Numbered from the stretch's first letter, positions 1 through 15,529 are shown. The stretch is DNA of 64,000 bases from Ciona intestinalis (GCF_000224145.3 NC_020175.2:4610180-4674179), one strand, 5' to 3'. Program-made: numbers and translations. The notes: generated by a model not told the origin, from the sequence alone.

Positions 1-767
1 TAATTAAGAACAGTTTAACCAGTTTAACCAGTGCATACATTCGATTTGAATAGTTTTTTAATTTGGTATGCTACTGTAAAATTGAAACCCGAAGTTTCAC
101 AAAGTTTCACATTTTCACAATATGCATTCCGAATTTAGCGTTTTCAATCAAACGGGAAAGTAATAGTAAATTACTTGCTAAGTATGCGGTTTTAAATTTG
201 ATAAACTCAAATTTAAGAGTTTATCAATATAGTAGCGTGGGGGAAGATGGGACGCGAGCAACGACGGGAATTTAAACCCCCTTATGCCTAACCTACCAAA
301 TTGATTATAAACAAAAACCAATGTTACAGTTTTACTCGGCAGTATCGTCACGGTCCAACAAAGTGCGCGGTAAAGGCGGTTACTGTTGTTATTAGGTATT
401 AAATGCAGAAAGTTTGTCGAAAAGTTTAGAAACACCGGTAATGGGGAATACCCTCTTAACTGTTGACTCGTGTCTAACTCTATGTGTGAATTGTGCCTGT
501 TATAAAAAGGATGTTGAACAGGTAACTGAATAGGTACGGAAAAAACGTTAGTTAGAACGGTGATAGCGACTTTACTACCAAATAAAAACGCACAATTGTG
601 TTAGAATGATTATAGTTTTCCAATGTACACAGCCAAAATGTCATAGACTTATAATACTGTAATTTTACTTTGTAAAGCTTTTGTTTTTATGTATAAAGTT
701 ATATTTTACACATCAATAGATTATAGTTATTGGTAAATTTAAAAATAAACTTAAAAAGTTTGCAAAA
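1..767. other. Left edge and NUDCD1 upstream region
   Basis: No convincing coding exon is visible. Around 228-260 there is a short stretch resembling the end of a dispersed Ciona MITE-like repeat (GTGGGGGAAGATGGGAC, similar to the element ends at 48775 and 8546). The last ~150 bases before the NUDCD1 start are very AT-rich and presumably hold its promoter and 5' UTR. No clear TATA box or trans-splice acceptor could be singled out. Confidence 0.5.
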
Positions 768-2591
768 ATGTCAACAAAAAGTAAAGTTGCCCAAGTTGAA
801 CTGAGGCCCAACAGAAGATTGCTCGATTCGAAATTTGAATCTTACAAATTATCGCTCGCTCCCATCCCATCATACAAGGCCCCTATATCTTGTAGGGTGC
901 ATTTAGTAAGGGTGGGAGATGATAATTTTTCTTATGAGAAAATCAAGTGCCTGACGTTGCATAACTACCTAACACTGGACCAATGGCATCCTGATAATGT
1001 CTATTTTGTTGACAGTGATGGTTGCATTAGAAGATTTCATGTCCAGCTTGAGATGCATATAGAACCATCATTTGCTGTGTTCAGTTTTGGTTTTCAACGT
1101 TTGGGAATGAAAAGCAATCTGCCGCCAACTTTACACTTCGCGTCTGAGGAAATCTGCATTGCGTGCGACGGCATGAGAAGTGTTTATGTTCTGCAGACGG
1201 GGGATCGAAATAATCGGTATTCCAACACCTGGAAAGAGTTGTATAAGCACGTGGAAGCCAGTAGTGCACCTTTCATCTTACATTCTGTACATAGAAAGAG
1301 CACTGATGAATCAAACATTGAATATCTGGATTGCTTGTTCTTAAAATTTGTAGAAAAAATGCAAAAACCGAGTGAAAATGGGAACTCCGATGAAGCTACA
1401 GAAACTGTCATTGAATGGGTTAGTTTGGGGAAAAGACCAGAAGAAGAAAAGTTTCAGTTACTTGGTGTACGGATGTTTCAAGGTAAATCATTCCCATGTT
1501 ACGCTTCACTGCTGCAAGATTGCTCAGAAATGCATCTTGCATCAGATTCGCCGTTTAGTTTCATTCCAAGCTGGTGTTCAGATTTAAACGCTGACCTTTC
1601 CCTTCCTGGAGAACTTGCCAATGAAGAGACTGTTGAGGATAAAGATGCTCCTTATGAGTGGAAACAAACGGAGGAAGATGTGACTGTGTTTATTAAACTT
1701 CCCCCTGATGTTACAACTAAATCTATCACGTACAGTTTAAGCAAAACAAAAGTAAGTATTGGTATACGTGAGACTGAGGATGCACAAGCAAACATTATTC
1801 TGGAAGGAGATTTGTATTTGGAGGCAGAACCCGAGTCAAGTAACTGGATAGTTAGTGATGGAAAATTGGAAGTTACGATACAGAAGAGGATCGAAGGAAG
1901 AACTTGGATGAGTGTGGTGGATGGAGACAACCGTGGAAAGATGATTGTAGATCCTGAGGAAGTTGAGAAGATACATAAGAAGCTTGAGCATCTAACTTCA
2001 GATACATTGGAGTCAGGTGAACCTCAAGGCCAGATCTACAGTGGAGATCAGTTGGAGGAATGTGACTCGTATTATAACTCTTCTGCTGCTTTGGTGTGCT
2101 TCAATGCGACTGCTGAAGCAGTTACTAAATCAGCTGATATTAGTAGCACGAAGTGGCTTTTCAATGCTGTGTTGGACCCGAGTCGACCTGCAGCTTTTGT
2201 ATTGAGACATGACGTTGATGCGATTGTATGGCAACCATCAGTGACTGGCAATAACACATCCTGGCATCATCTTGCAACATTCAATGCACTTGGTTATGTT
2301 CATGCATCCAAAAACAATTTGAAGTTTTGCTCATGCGCTCCTGACACCTCTTACGCAGCATTATGCGACTGCCAGCGTCGTATCTACATTTACAGACAAC
2401 CGACTGCACTTTCCTCGCCGTTAAGAAACCGAATGTCTGGGGAAGTAGTCGGTAATATTGCAACACAACAGGTCACAACATTGGACAATAATGCTGACAT
2501 TCTTGGTTTTTGTACTTCTAATTCCCGCATGTTTGTTCTTATGCAAAATGAACTCGTTATTTTTAAAGTGAGCTCAGATGTTGGTGCGTAA
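768..2591 (+). CDS. NUDCD1: NudC domain-containing protein 1, single exon
   Basis: One uninterrupted 607-aa ORF collinear with vertebrate NUDCD1 (583 aa). The N terminus (RRLLDSKFESYKLSL) matches the conserved start of the family. A CS/p23-like domain lies at about residues 290-385 (APYEWKQTEEDVTVFIKLP through the EGRTWMSVV region). The C-terminal part has family-conserved stretches such as LRHDVDAIVWQP, HLATFNALGYVHASK and YAALCDCQRRIYIYRQP. Family members are HSP90 co-chaperone-like proteins; human NUDCD1 associates with RNA-helicase/splicing factor DHX15. The start ATG at 768 is the first in frame and matches the family N terminus. The gene has no introns, unlike its neighbours, which may reflect retroposition or intron loss. 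It ends only 311 bp before the HIRA start on the same strand. Confidence 0.95.
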   Translation: MSTKSKVAQVELRPNRRLLDSKFESYKLSLAPIPSYKAPISCRVHLVRVGDDNFSYEKIKCLTLHNYLTLDQWHPDNVYFVDSDGCIRRFHVQLEMHIEPSFAVFSFGFQRLGMKSNLPPTLHFASEEICIACDGMRSVYVLQTGDRNNRYSNTWKELYKHVEASSAPFILHSVHRKSTDESNIEYLDCLFLKFVEKMQKPSENGNSDEATETVIEWVSLGKRPEEEKFQLLGVRMFQGKSFPCYASLLQDCSEMHLASDSPFSFIPSWCSDLNADLSLPGELANEETVEDKDAPYEWKQTEEDVTVFIKLPPDVTTKSITYSLSKTKVSIGIRETEDAQANIILEGDLYLEAEPESSNWIVSDGKLEVTIQKRIEGRTWMSVVDGDNRGKMIVDPEEVEKIHKKLEHLTSDTLESGEPQGQIYSGDQLEECDSYYNSSAALVCFNATAEAVTKSADISSTKWLFNAVLDPSRPAAFVLRHDVDAIVWQPSVTGNNTSWHHLATFNALGYVHASKNNLKFCSCAPDTSYAALCDCQRRIYIYRQPTALSSPLRNRMSGEVVGNIATQQVTTLDNNADILGFCTSNSRMFVLMQNELVIFKVSSDVGA

Positions 2592-2805
2592 ACTATTATG
2601 TGGGCCATGTGACCCAATGAACTAACTCTTCGTCTGTGTGCTGTGGCGCAGCGAGGAACAAATATTGGAGGAGATTTTCCAAAAAAATGTTTTAAATATT
2701 GTTTGGACAAATTTAAAATTAACAAAAAAAGTGGGTTGTCACCCCGCTTACCCTCCCTTAACTGTTCCACTTCCTGTGTATATTATACTGGTTGCCAATA
2801 ATATC

Positions 2806-2822
2806 ATTTTTCATACTTCTAG
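2806..2822 (+). promoter_or_regulatory. Candidate acceptor (trans-splice?) upstream of HIRA
   Basis: A pyrimidine-rich tract ending in CTTCTAG lies 80 bp before the HIRA ATG and 231 bp after the NUDCD1 stop. No AATAAA was seen between the two genes. Ciona uses SL trans-splicing, including for downstream genes of operons, so this could accept the SL. It may equally be an ordinary acceptor for an unseen 5' UTR exon or no splice site at all. Confidence 0.3.
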
Positions 2823-2902
2823 CTTTCAATACTGCCATGTTAGCTGTGTGCACAATAAGTTGGTGATAATTTTTGTTAAATATAATTTGGACATCAGTAA
2901 TA

Positions 2903-5900
2903 ATGAAGTTGTTTAAACCCCCATGGATAACACATGACGGTAAGTATTGACATCTTATGCAACTTCTGTAGGAGCATTTGTTATGAATTTAACAGCTTTA
3001 ATAACCTACCTGTTTTAAATTTATTATTTTACAGACAAACCGATATTTTCAATCGATATTCATCCTGATGAATCTCGTTTCGCCACTGGAGGGCAGGGTG
3101 ATGGAGGGAGCAGCGGGAAGGTGATCATTTGGAACATGACGCCCGTGGTTAACCAGAAGGACGAGGTTAATGATAAAATACCGAAGGTTCTCTGTGTAAT
3201 GGATAACCACCTTGGTAAGTTTTTAAAGTATATGAAAATATCAAAATATGTGGTAAAACATTAAACAAATGGTAAACCTATCCCACTTTTTTATACTGGG
3301 TGACCGATGCAAATGTTAAAAAATGTAAAATTGTGGCACAATTGCCCCAGGTCTAAAACCTTTTTATTATTTTTGGGAATGGACCAGCAATATTTGAAAA
3401 TTCAGGCACAGTTGCACCGGATCCAAAACCTATTTGTTACATTTATGTATTGGTATTTTTTTGTACCAACCTAAAATATCTTGTGATAGCATTGAAGGGT
3501 TTGGATTTTTTACTGAAGTGTTTAAATTTGGTATAAAATACTCTTTGAAACCAAACAGCTTGTGTTAACTCTGTTCGATGGTCGTGTAACGGAAGATACC
3601 TCGCGTCAGGGGGCGACGATAGACTTATCATGATTTGGCAGTTTGCAGGTATCCTAACTTAAACTATTTATTGTTATATATTTACTTTGTCACGTGTTAT
3701 GTGTTGCACACATGTTGGGTTAATGTTGTATATATAAAAAATTGGTAGTAAACATTGCGAAGTTAATGTTAAAACCAATGAAATCACAATATTTGCGAGA
3801 AATGTCAACGTTGTAGGTGAAATTCAAGGTTTAAAATATTATTTTAGGTTATGGGGGTGCTGGAGTTTTCGGCGGGCAACCCACTTTAAAAACTTCCACT
3901 GGAGAGCGCTGGAGATGCACGCATACATTGAAGGGGCACACAGGGGATGTATTGGACCTCGCATGGTCGCCTGGCAACCAGTGGCTAGCATCGTGTAGTA
4001 TTGATAACAGTGTAGTGATCTGGGATGTGGAGAAGTTTCCCGCTATCACCACTGTGTTGAAAGGTCACACGAGTCTTGTAAAGGTGATCTAATTTCTTGT
4101 CATAAGCGACTATTGTACGCATTTTATATATATATATATAATTTTTTTAACCTTTTGCTAATGGTCACATTATTAGTTTTTAATTTAAAACAGGATGTTC
4201 ATTGCACTTTTACTACTTTGTTTCTAAATATCCTGTGACTCCTCTCCTTCAACCAGCCATTTATTCTAAACAGCAAAATCACGATGCCCTAAAATTTCTG
4301 TAGTAATATATACGGTAGTTTGGTAGGCATCCCAACAAAGCTGATGGTCGCAACTCCTACAAAACATTTTCTTGACCCCCAGGTTGGGAACCGCTTCTCT
4401 AAATAGTCATGTTTGTTGCCATTTACCATATACGATGTTTGTTTTACTCCAGGGCGTTACATGGGATCCCATTGGTTCATACGTTGCTTCACAATCTGAT
4501 GATAAAACAGTGAAAGTTTGGAAAACGTTGGATTGGAAGTTAGAAACAACAATCACTAAACCTTTTGATGAGGTGGGTTTTTATTCAACTTTAATTGCTT
4601 TTTAAGGATGGTGGAAGATATGTTAAACAAAATATTGGCACTGCTAATATTTGCTGTATGTTTTAATGATGTCAAGTATTTTTTTGTTTTGTGTGCTGAA
4701 AAGTACCTTTGTGTTTGAATTTGTTTACTTTTGTTTTTAAAGTAATAATATTCTTTCTAAGGTTGAATAAATGGGTAAAAAATGTTTATTAATCATATTT
4801 TTATTTCCCTGCATCGCTGCATGACAGTGTACGGCAACTACACATGTCCTTCGATTAAGTTGGTCACCAGATGGCGGTATACTGGTATCGGCACATGCCA
4901 TGAATAACTCAGGACCAACGGCTCAAATTATCGATCGAGATGGCTGGAAAACTGATATGGATTTTGTTGGACATAGAAAAGCTATAACCTGCACAAGGTA
5001 TTCAAAGAAAAACAAATTATTTTGCAAAATTATGGGCGCTGGGTCTTTTAAAAGCTTAGACATTTGTTTATTTGCTGGCTGAATAATATTTTGTTTTTAT
5101 ACAATGTTGTCTTTTAAAAACTTAGACATTGTTGTTAAGTGTTTGGCCCAAGGACATATACCCCTACAATGGTAGCAGCGACAAGCCTTGAACTAGTAAC
5201 CTCTGGTTTAAACTTAAAGGCAAGTGCGCTAACCGCTGTGACACTGCACTGGTAAAAAAGTTGCCAACTTTTTTACATTAACAATTTTGATTATCATTTT
5301 TAACTGAACCTTGAACACAGGTTCAACTCGTGCATGTTTTCCAAGCTTAAAACAGAGGGTGAATCAAAACCTTACACTTGCTGTGCTGTTGGCAGTCGCG
5401 ATCGCTCCTTATCTGTGTGGCTCACTTCTCTCCAGAGACCCCTAGTGGTTGTACATGACTTGTTCGATAACTCAGTCATGGATATTTCGTGGTAAATTCA
5501 TTCAAAACAAAATTTAAAATTTTTATAATTATTGTATTTCATACACCAGTGGTTCCAGCTTTTTTACTCCTGTAAAATAAAGAAAAAGTTCAAGCAACAA
5601 AAAATTGCTTTAAATAGAATCTATATTTGAAATTTTTAGCTAACCAGTTATCTTGCTTATTTGCTAAGAATGTGTGACTTATTGGCTTGCATTTGTACAT
5701 TTTTGGGCAATCGGTTTTTATTGTTGATTTAAAATTTGAATTTTTGTTCAAAGGTCTTTCTCAGGGTATTCATTGTTATGTTGTTCATGGGATGGAACAG
5801 TCGCTTATATTCAATTCACTCCACAAGAGTTGGGTCAGACATTAACTCAAGAAGAAAAGGTGATTTGGATAATATGAAAACAGTTCTTATATGGTGACAT

Positions 5901-8900
5901 CTGACATGTATATGCTATAGTGCTTTTAATTTTTTTCATTTTCAGCATAATTTAAATGTAAAATTTATTTTTCTAAATATCTATACATTTTGCTTTTTGC
6001 TGCTATAGAAAGATTGAACAACACAAGATATTTTGACATAAAAATTGAACTATTATAGTAGCTACCCCAACAAATCTGTTAGTCAGCAACTTTTGAATGC
6101 TACTAACTTTTTAAGGAGCAAATATAGGTTGTTGATATTGTTTTAGGCAGCTAGTATGAAAATCTAAATTAAAACTTATAAAAAATATCTAATTTTATAT
6201 TCACTCTAATAATAAAAAACATTATTTTCTCGAAAATTTTACAAATATTTATAACTTTTTCATCAGAACAAGTTACATAAAGAAACTTACGGCAAGACAT
6301 CGACTATGGTGTCACAACCACTGATTATTGAGAACCCAGCCATGTTAGCGATACAGGAGAAAAAGAACGACTCGAGCGTGAACGACCAAAACGAAAAGTT
6401 GAAACCACCAACCACTCCTATAAAGTATCCGGTAATTTTTATTTTTTGAAAAGTGTAGATTTGTTTTATTAAATAATAGGAATATATGTGATTGGGTAGG
6501 TGTGTCCACAGTGTTTTGGTGCGTCTTCATGAATGTGCTTGGTTTTATTGGCAAGACACTTAACAGCAATTGCTCCAACCCAGTGGTTCTTTATGGGTTG
6601 TCAGAAGTGTCAGCTATGCTTATAAAAAGAAAGAATGATCACTCAAAAAGTTACATAGATGGTAACTCGTAAGCAGGCAAAAGGTGTATGAAACAGAACA
6701 TCCATGTTATAACGACTGTCGCTTCCCCGCCGCGCAGGAGTAATTAATTTACATTCATATATTTTATTTTAGACAAAACAAATTGAAACAAGAACGCCAT
6801 CTGGAAAACGAAGAATAATTCCTGTGTTTGTCGCTCCACAAGAAGCATTAGGGTGAATATGAATTATAATTCTATATAAGCCACTATTTTGTCAATTCCA
6901 AAAAAATTTTCTTTGCTTTTCAAAGCTTATATTATAAACATCACAACACAGAATATGTTATGCAATAAATTTTTTTACTAAATCTGTTACTGCTGTATTT
7001 AATCGTTTGCATCCAGCATATTAATTTATTTGTAGTGTTATATATTTAAGATTTAGTAGCAACGATTTTATTTGACACTGTTCCCAAATTAATTTTGACT
7101 GAAAATTTGTTTTTTTAGTCTTGGTTGCCCAAAATCTATTTTTATTTTCTAGTATCATTAAAAAAAATAATTCTAATTTGAATCTAAAATATCCTACTGC
7201 CTAAAATTTATATTAATTTGCCTGTCACCCGATTCCCCAACCTTTAAACCAAAACAAAATTCTTCATACAAAATTTCACACATAATACATCAACAGTGGT
7301 ATACCTCGTCCCTTTGGTTCAAGCAGTCCGTTTGGAAAATCCAACTCAAGTTCCAATCTTTCAAAATCGATGGAAAAATTTAGTGATCATTCCAGTAATG
7401 AATCTCCACTAAAAGTTGTAAGTTTGTTAATATTTTGATTTTGTTGCCAATTGTAATTTATTACACTAAGTAATAAAAATGTCATTTGCATTATTTGATA
7501 TCAGTACAAAATGTTATAGTGCATCAGATTATTAGTTACGATCTCGTGCCATGAAAACAAAAAAACAAAAATCAAGTCCAACCAATTGTATATATATTTT
7601 GTATATTTTACCTGGCATCATCAGTTTCTTTTATAAATTACATTGTTCAAAAGTTATTATTTTGTTTTAAAATAAGGATTGTAAAGTTTATATAAAATTC
7701 TATGTTGCATCGGTACACCATTAGGACCGCAAAAGTATTACCCTTCTACCTTAACCCAAGAGACAATCAATTTCTAAAACATTATCTTTTCAAACTCCAT
7801 TCTTCATGCATCAGGTTGATAAGTCAAAAACCTCTCCTCATCAAAACTCCAGCGATAAAAATCCCACAACATTAAAGAAAAATGAAAATGAATCAAACAT
7901 ACAACCTAACGCAGTGCAAAGTAGTGGTAAGTACAACTGTTTTTATTGGAGATTCTCTTTGAATAAGAAACTGACGGTGTCATTTAGGCGAGCATATAAA
8001 CCTCTTATATAACAATTGGTGGACTTGGTTTTTGTCTGTTACGTTTTCGTAGCGCTAGATCCTTAATGTTTTTACTTTTTAATACTATAATGAAGTTGTT
8101 CTTATTTTTTGCAGCTAATTTTTATAATTGAAGTGGTTAATGCGATAAATTGAACACAGTTACAATTTTAAATCAGTAAACAATTTTTCCCAGTAACTGG
8201 TAAAGAGAAAACACAAGAAAGTTTTTCCTCACCAGCCAAGTTGGACAATGACACAGCACACCAGGTATATATAATCTGTGTTTATATTTATGTAAGGGAA
8301 AATAACTAGGAATTATTGGTCAGCTTTCCCAAGAAAACCTTTTTTACTTTTTCAATTTTCTTTGCAGAAAAAGAAAGCGGTTCTGGACAGCAGATTATGT
8401 GAGAAAACGTTGCCTTCTGTTGTGAAAGAAAAACTGGTTCCTCGCTCCGTTCATTTCAATGAACAACTTGAACCTGCTAAGTAAGTTGTAAATTATCAAT
8501 GGCCATACAACCTTTCTTAATTTTTTTGTTATTTTGATATAATCTAGTAGAGTTGGGAAGACGAGACACATTTAGCACATATTATTCAAATATCCTAATC
8601 GTTTTAAACAATTAGCAACGGTCTATGGGAGTCGTAAAGACACTTATTAAAAATTGTTTAAATGTTCTTTGTTTACTACCAAATAGGACAAAAAAGTAGT
8701 GGGAAAGTAGAATAAAGAGCCCCCTCTCCTTTTACCCTACTATATATTACAGGTTTTTAAATTATAAAAAAGTATATTACAATAAGCAAAATATTTCAAC
8801 CTTCAGGAATTCTCCGAAAATTCCCCCTCCCCCTTCTTCCCTCCCTCCATCACCTTCCATCATCAAACCAACCGACTCCCATCCTCCTGTCTTCCCACGG

Positions 8901-11900
8901 AGACCTGGGAGACCTCCTCTGCATCTGAAGAGGAAGCAGGGATCACTGCCCGCATCACCTGGGAGGAAGAAACACAAAATTGGAAAAGATAATTTGAAGA
9001 ATTTGGAGGACCTCGGAACAAGACATGATGAACATGAAAAGGAAGTAGGAAAATGTTTTTTTCAAGTTAATTTTTTAAATACTTCCTCAAAATATATTTA
9101 CACCAATTCACAAAATATTTTGTCGTGTGAATAATTTTTTACAACCCAATAATTTATATTTGAATTAATAAATGATGAAAACGGAAAGGAAGTGCGAAAT
9201 TTTTTTATTCGATATCTTTTAAATAATTGAAACCTAGTAGCAGTAAAAAAGTTTTCAGTGATTAAAAATAGTTGTGAAAAAATTGTTGGTTTGTACTATG
9301 TGACCTTTATTTTTAAATATTTTCATAAAATATGTATTCAACCAGTTTACAAATCATTCTGTAATATTAATATTTTTTACCCTCCATTGTCTGTATTTGC
9401 ATTTATCTTTAAATTGAACATAAATATTAATCATCTCTCTATACTTTGTTACTGTTCAGGTTCACCATCCACTCACCAAAACAACTCCAACACCTCGACA
9501 CACGATCACCACCAATGTATTACCAGCTTTAAAGTTAACTAAGAAATTAACAGCCAGTGTAAGTTGATATAAACAAAAATTAAAAAAAAAACGAATAAAA
9601 TAGAGTTGAAAACTAAACAGATCAAAAACGTGGCCTAATTTTTTATTTTTTTTGAAAGAAGAGTTTTTCATGTTTTTATGTATGGCTGAAAATTTAGAAA
9701 ACTCATTATTACATTATGCCTGGTGGTAAAAGTAACAAAATACTACACAACAACAAATACTAACAATCAAAACCTATCACTAGTGCCCCAAGCTTCCTGG
9801 AACAATAATTCACATCCACAATGAGTTGAATTCCGATGATAAATTAATCGCATCAGCTCTTCATAAGATAATATGTTGTGTTGATAAAGATGAAGTTTGG
9901 ACTTCCGTTATGTCAGCACCTGCTACTGCTGTTAGTTTGAGCAGGTTAGTTGATATTGGTGTGGTTGATTCTTTGTTTAAATTTTATTATTTTTACTGCA
10001 CTTTTTGTCAGGCTCAGGGTTTGACACTCCTCTCTAGACTAGAGAGCAACATCAAAACAAAATTACAAAAACAGACACCCACAAAATTACACTCTATTAA
10101 ATTGTAACAGGGCATAAGGTGTATGAAAACAAAACACCCCAATGCATAGATAGCTATATAATTTAGCTTCTCTATGAAAAGGTTAATTTTGTTTTACCTG
10201 CCATACAATAAGATTTTATCATGTTATATAATAAAAGTAATGTTTTGTGCATGCCAAGTCCACTTGTTATCTGATCTATATGGGTGAGATCCCACAACGT
10301 GGCACGCTGGGTCCTAAAATTTAGGCTTGAGTTGGTTCGTTACTACTTGTGCAGCAACAATATTTTTATTTACAGATTAATTGTTTGTATCGGTTGTTCT
10401 GATCATACAGTATGTGTGTTGTCAACAAAATCCGGTCGTCAGATGTTGCCACAAATATGTTTTGCTTCATCAAGTTCACCTCTCGCGTTGCTACAATGTC
10501 GTGGTCACTTTGTTATGGCTGTGGATGCATTGTGCAATTTATCAATATGGTGGGTTGATCCTTTGTATAATTGGGGGTGTTGTATTTACATTTGGTGGTT
10601 GATTGCAAATCATGTGAAAATTTATTTAAATTATTCTTAACTGTTGTGGTAACTAAATGTAAATATCAATTACCATCCATTAAAATTGGATCACGGCATT
10701 GTCAACAAAATTAAATATAATTACTATTTTGAATCTTCACCCTGTTTATAATTGACACCATAGCAGAGTTGTTGGTTGTCTGCTTATAAAACTGAGGATA
10801 CCAGGTTCAAAGCACAATGCTGCTACCATTACTGACATGTCTCTTTAAGTACAGCCTTGATAATCACTATTGAGTTTTCTAATTAGCAGTATTACACAAA
10901 CAAACGCCTACAAAGTTACGTACTTGGCAACTAATAAGCAGGCCAGAGGTTTTACAAAACAGAACACCTGTTTTATAACAACTGCCAGTGTATGCGCCAA
11001 AAACACCCAGAAAAATGAAACGAAACACAGGACTTTTTTTTTTAAAATGTTTATTTTATGTCGTTAAACTTAAATATTTTCAATTTCAGGAACACACAGA
11101 ATGGCTCAGTAGTAATTGACAACAAATCGTTTTTGAACCAAATAATTTCAAACCAAAACAAACCAACTTCAAATTCATCGGAGGCAATGTTACAGAAATG
11201 TTCGCTCACAGATAGAGGGCTGCCGTTAATCACGTTATCCAACAACAAAGCTCTCACATATGATGTTAGCCTTGCTGCATGGTGAGTATTTACCGTGTTC
11301 GACCAGAAACCTAATCATTTACTAAATATGCCACAAAACTTGTTGAATTATTACTTTTGCTCCCCTGCTGTGTAGCACTATATAATCTCACACAAAAATG
11401 AATGAATCAGGTTTCATATTGATTTAATATAGCTTTGTGGGTAATTATTTTAGGAAGAATTTTTTAATGTTTTCATGAGTGGCTGACAACTTAGACAACT
11501 CATAAGGAACCACAAGGTTATGGCAATTGATGACTATAGTGTCTTGCCCTGGGACAGATACGCCAACAACAGTAGTAGGGTTGAGTCTGTATCTTTTGGC
11601 TTAGAGCCAAAACTTTGACCAATGAGCATAAAACATTTAAATAAATTATTTGTTTTCACAGGATTTTCGTATCATTACCGGGAGACTCGATCGAGCAATT
11701 CACGGATCATATCACGGTGACTCACGATCACTCACACGATGAGGATGATATTAATGGTTTATTGAGCAAAAAGTTTTCTTCCGGGTAATTTAGTTTAACT
11801 GTAATAAATCGGCAAATTTTGACCCTGATCCTATGCTTATAAAGTTGAACAATTCTTGTGTTAAGAAATACATGATCTGGTGTTTGAAAAACATAACAGA

Positions 11901-12965
11901 CAAAAATCAAGTCTAAACATTGGTGTGTTGGACTAGAATTTTGTCTGTTACGTTTTCATAGCACAAATTCTTATCGTATGTTTCTAATGTTTGTTTTTCC
12001 CATCTTTTAGCATGGGGTGTCAGGCTGGTCGTACGTTCCATGCAACAGCCTCAGCCCAGCGTGATGCTACACTTGTTTCATTGGAGAGGAAATTGTCAGC
12101 AAGCTTGTTGTTGCAAAGTGCTTCTCATTATAAACGATGGTTACTTGCTTATGTTAGGTGAGGGAATGTATTTGCCAAAATATTAAATCAGTAAAGAATA
12201 AGAAATTGTGAATTTTTGCAGTAACACTATATGTGTTTCAGTTTATAATTCTTCAAAATTTTACAAGGTTCGTAGATTTAAATTATAGAATATTTTTGTT
12301 TCTTAAACAGTCGGAAATGATAAAATTACAAGCTGGGTTGCTTTTTAATGTTTAGTTTTTGTTGGGTAATAAGATCTTTCAGTAACATGCAGTGTATTTA
12401 TATAAGTGATCATTTTTAAGGTACCTGGTGCAAGGAAATTATGATCTTCGATTGCGTGAAGTTTGTGATGATCTGATTGGTCCACCTGCCGATAGAACCA
12501 TTTCAGATAATCATGTTTCATGGAAACCTTATATTTTGGTAAGCTTGTTATAAGAATAAAGAAAATTTGAATTCTTTTCTGTCCCCTTTTTCTAATGTGT
12601 TTTGTCCATAGAATGTTTTAACAACCTTTTTTTAAATATAGCTTTTACTATCATTTTAAAAAAATAATTAAGATGTTTGTTCAGTGCCTTGACCAGGCAT
12701 GCCTCTAACCCACAGGGAACACCTGTGTTATAACGACTGTGATTTCCGGCCAGAACAAAGCAAGGTAAATTCATTTATTCAAAAATGTTAATTCTATTAT
12801 GGTGTGTTCCAGGGATTATCTAAAAGGATGTTGCTCCGTGAAGAAGTCCTCCCAGTGATCGGAGCAAACTTGAGTTTCCAGAGGATGTACACGGAGTATC
12901 ACGATCAGTTAGAGTTAGCGGAAGATTCAAGTGACGATGATCGCATGGAAGATGAATTCACTTGA
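2903..12965 (+). CDS. HIRA: Histone H3.3 chaperone HIRA (23 exons)
   Basis: Reconstructed exons: 2903-2939, 3035-3214, 3559-3648, 3848-4083, 4453-4572, 4828-4997, 5321-5491, 5754-5859, 6267-6431, 6773-6852, 7297-7417, 7815-7926, 8194-8264, 8368-8480, 8807-9044, 9460-9558, 9784-9944, 10376-10549, 11090-11281, 11662-11784, 12011-12157, 12421-12538, 12813-12965. Total 3177 nt, 1058 aa (human 1017), with all phases compatible and GT-AG borders. The start [12 protein letters not shown] matches vertebrate HIRA. Exons 1-8 encode the N-terminal WD40 propeller (motifs [41 protein letters not shown]). Exon 10 holds the ASF1-binding B domain ([16 protein letters not shown]). Exon 15 is basic and proline-rich with an AT-hook-like RPGRPP. 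Exons 16-23 are the conserved C-terminal Hira domain, ending in an acidic serine-rich tail. The protein deposits H3.3 independently of replication in the nucleus. Confidence 0.94.
6490..6765 (+). repeat. SINE-like dispersed repeat (Cics-type), HIRA intron
   Basis: Contains the shared blocks of the window's commonest repeat: a GGCAAGACACTTAACAGCAATTG stretch, then GGTAACTCGTAAGCAGGC, GTGTATGAAACAGAACA, TTATAACGACTGTCG and a CATTCATAT tail. Similar copies recur throughout the introns. The family resembles the composite short elements described in Ciona, but the name is from memory. Confidence 0.6.
8546..8747. mobile_element. MITE-like element in HIRA intron 14
   Basis: A ~200-bp segment from TAGTAGAGTTGGGAAGACGAGAC to the TTTACCCTACTATATATTA end. 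Shares blocks (GACTCCCATAGACCGTT-type core read in reverse, a TTTGTTTACTACC-type block, ends with TACTA) with the copies near 48775-48945 and 50001-50165. No coding capacity. Presumed non-autonomous DNA element; target duplication not resolved. Confidence 0.5.
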
Positions 12966-12975
12966 TCTCGAATGC

Positions 12976-12981
12976 AATAAA
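12976..12981 (+). promoter_or_regulatory. Probable HIRA polyadenylation signal
   Basis: AATAAA 11 bases after the HIRA stop codon; another AATAAA follows near 13156. The stretch to 13529 otherwise holds only an inverted repeat. Confidence 0.5.
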
Positions 12982-13020
12982 TATTTTGTTACTTTTGTTA
13001 CCAGCCATAATGTAAATAAT

Positions 13021-13130
13021 CTTTCAACAGCTTATCTGGTATAAAAACGTTGTGTATTATAGACGTTTCATCCGCCTTCTGGCAAGACATTCCAATGCAT
13101 TACATTTTTATACCAGATGATTCATTGAAA
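13021..13130. repeat. Imperfect inverted repeat between HIRA and calaxin
   Basis: The arm at about 13021-13047 (CTTTCAACAGCTTATCTGGT...) pairs imperfectly with the arm at about 13103-13130, whose complement reads TTTCAATGAATCATCTGGTA. Spacing is ~55 bp. It could form a hairpin in either 3' UTR or be a small foldback element. Confidence 0.5.
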
Positions 13131-13529
13131 GCTTATTTAAATGTTTCTTCCTTACAATAAATCACATTTTACAACTTAAAAGTGAATTTATGTTTACCAC
13201 TTTATTGGCGTGGCGTGTTTGGCTACACGAGAAAAACACCTTGTGCCTGCTTTCGAGTTACCACATAACTTTGTAGGTGAATATTTATAGTATTTTTTTT
13301 TATATATGGCCGGTAATGTAGACAACTTGTAAAGTACTACTGGGAAAAAGCAGTTGTAATTAAGTAACTTGTGAAAAGATAACCCAAAAGAGAACACTGA
13401 GTTATTCGTGTGTTGCAAAAACAATTAAAGCACTGTGACACAGGACATCATACATAAACACACGAACAACAATATGAACATACAATCCATTTTATATTAA
13501 AGTAAAAACAAATAATATATCAAAACATT

Positions 13530-15529
<2,000 letters not shown>

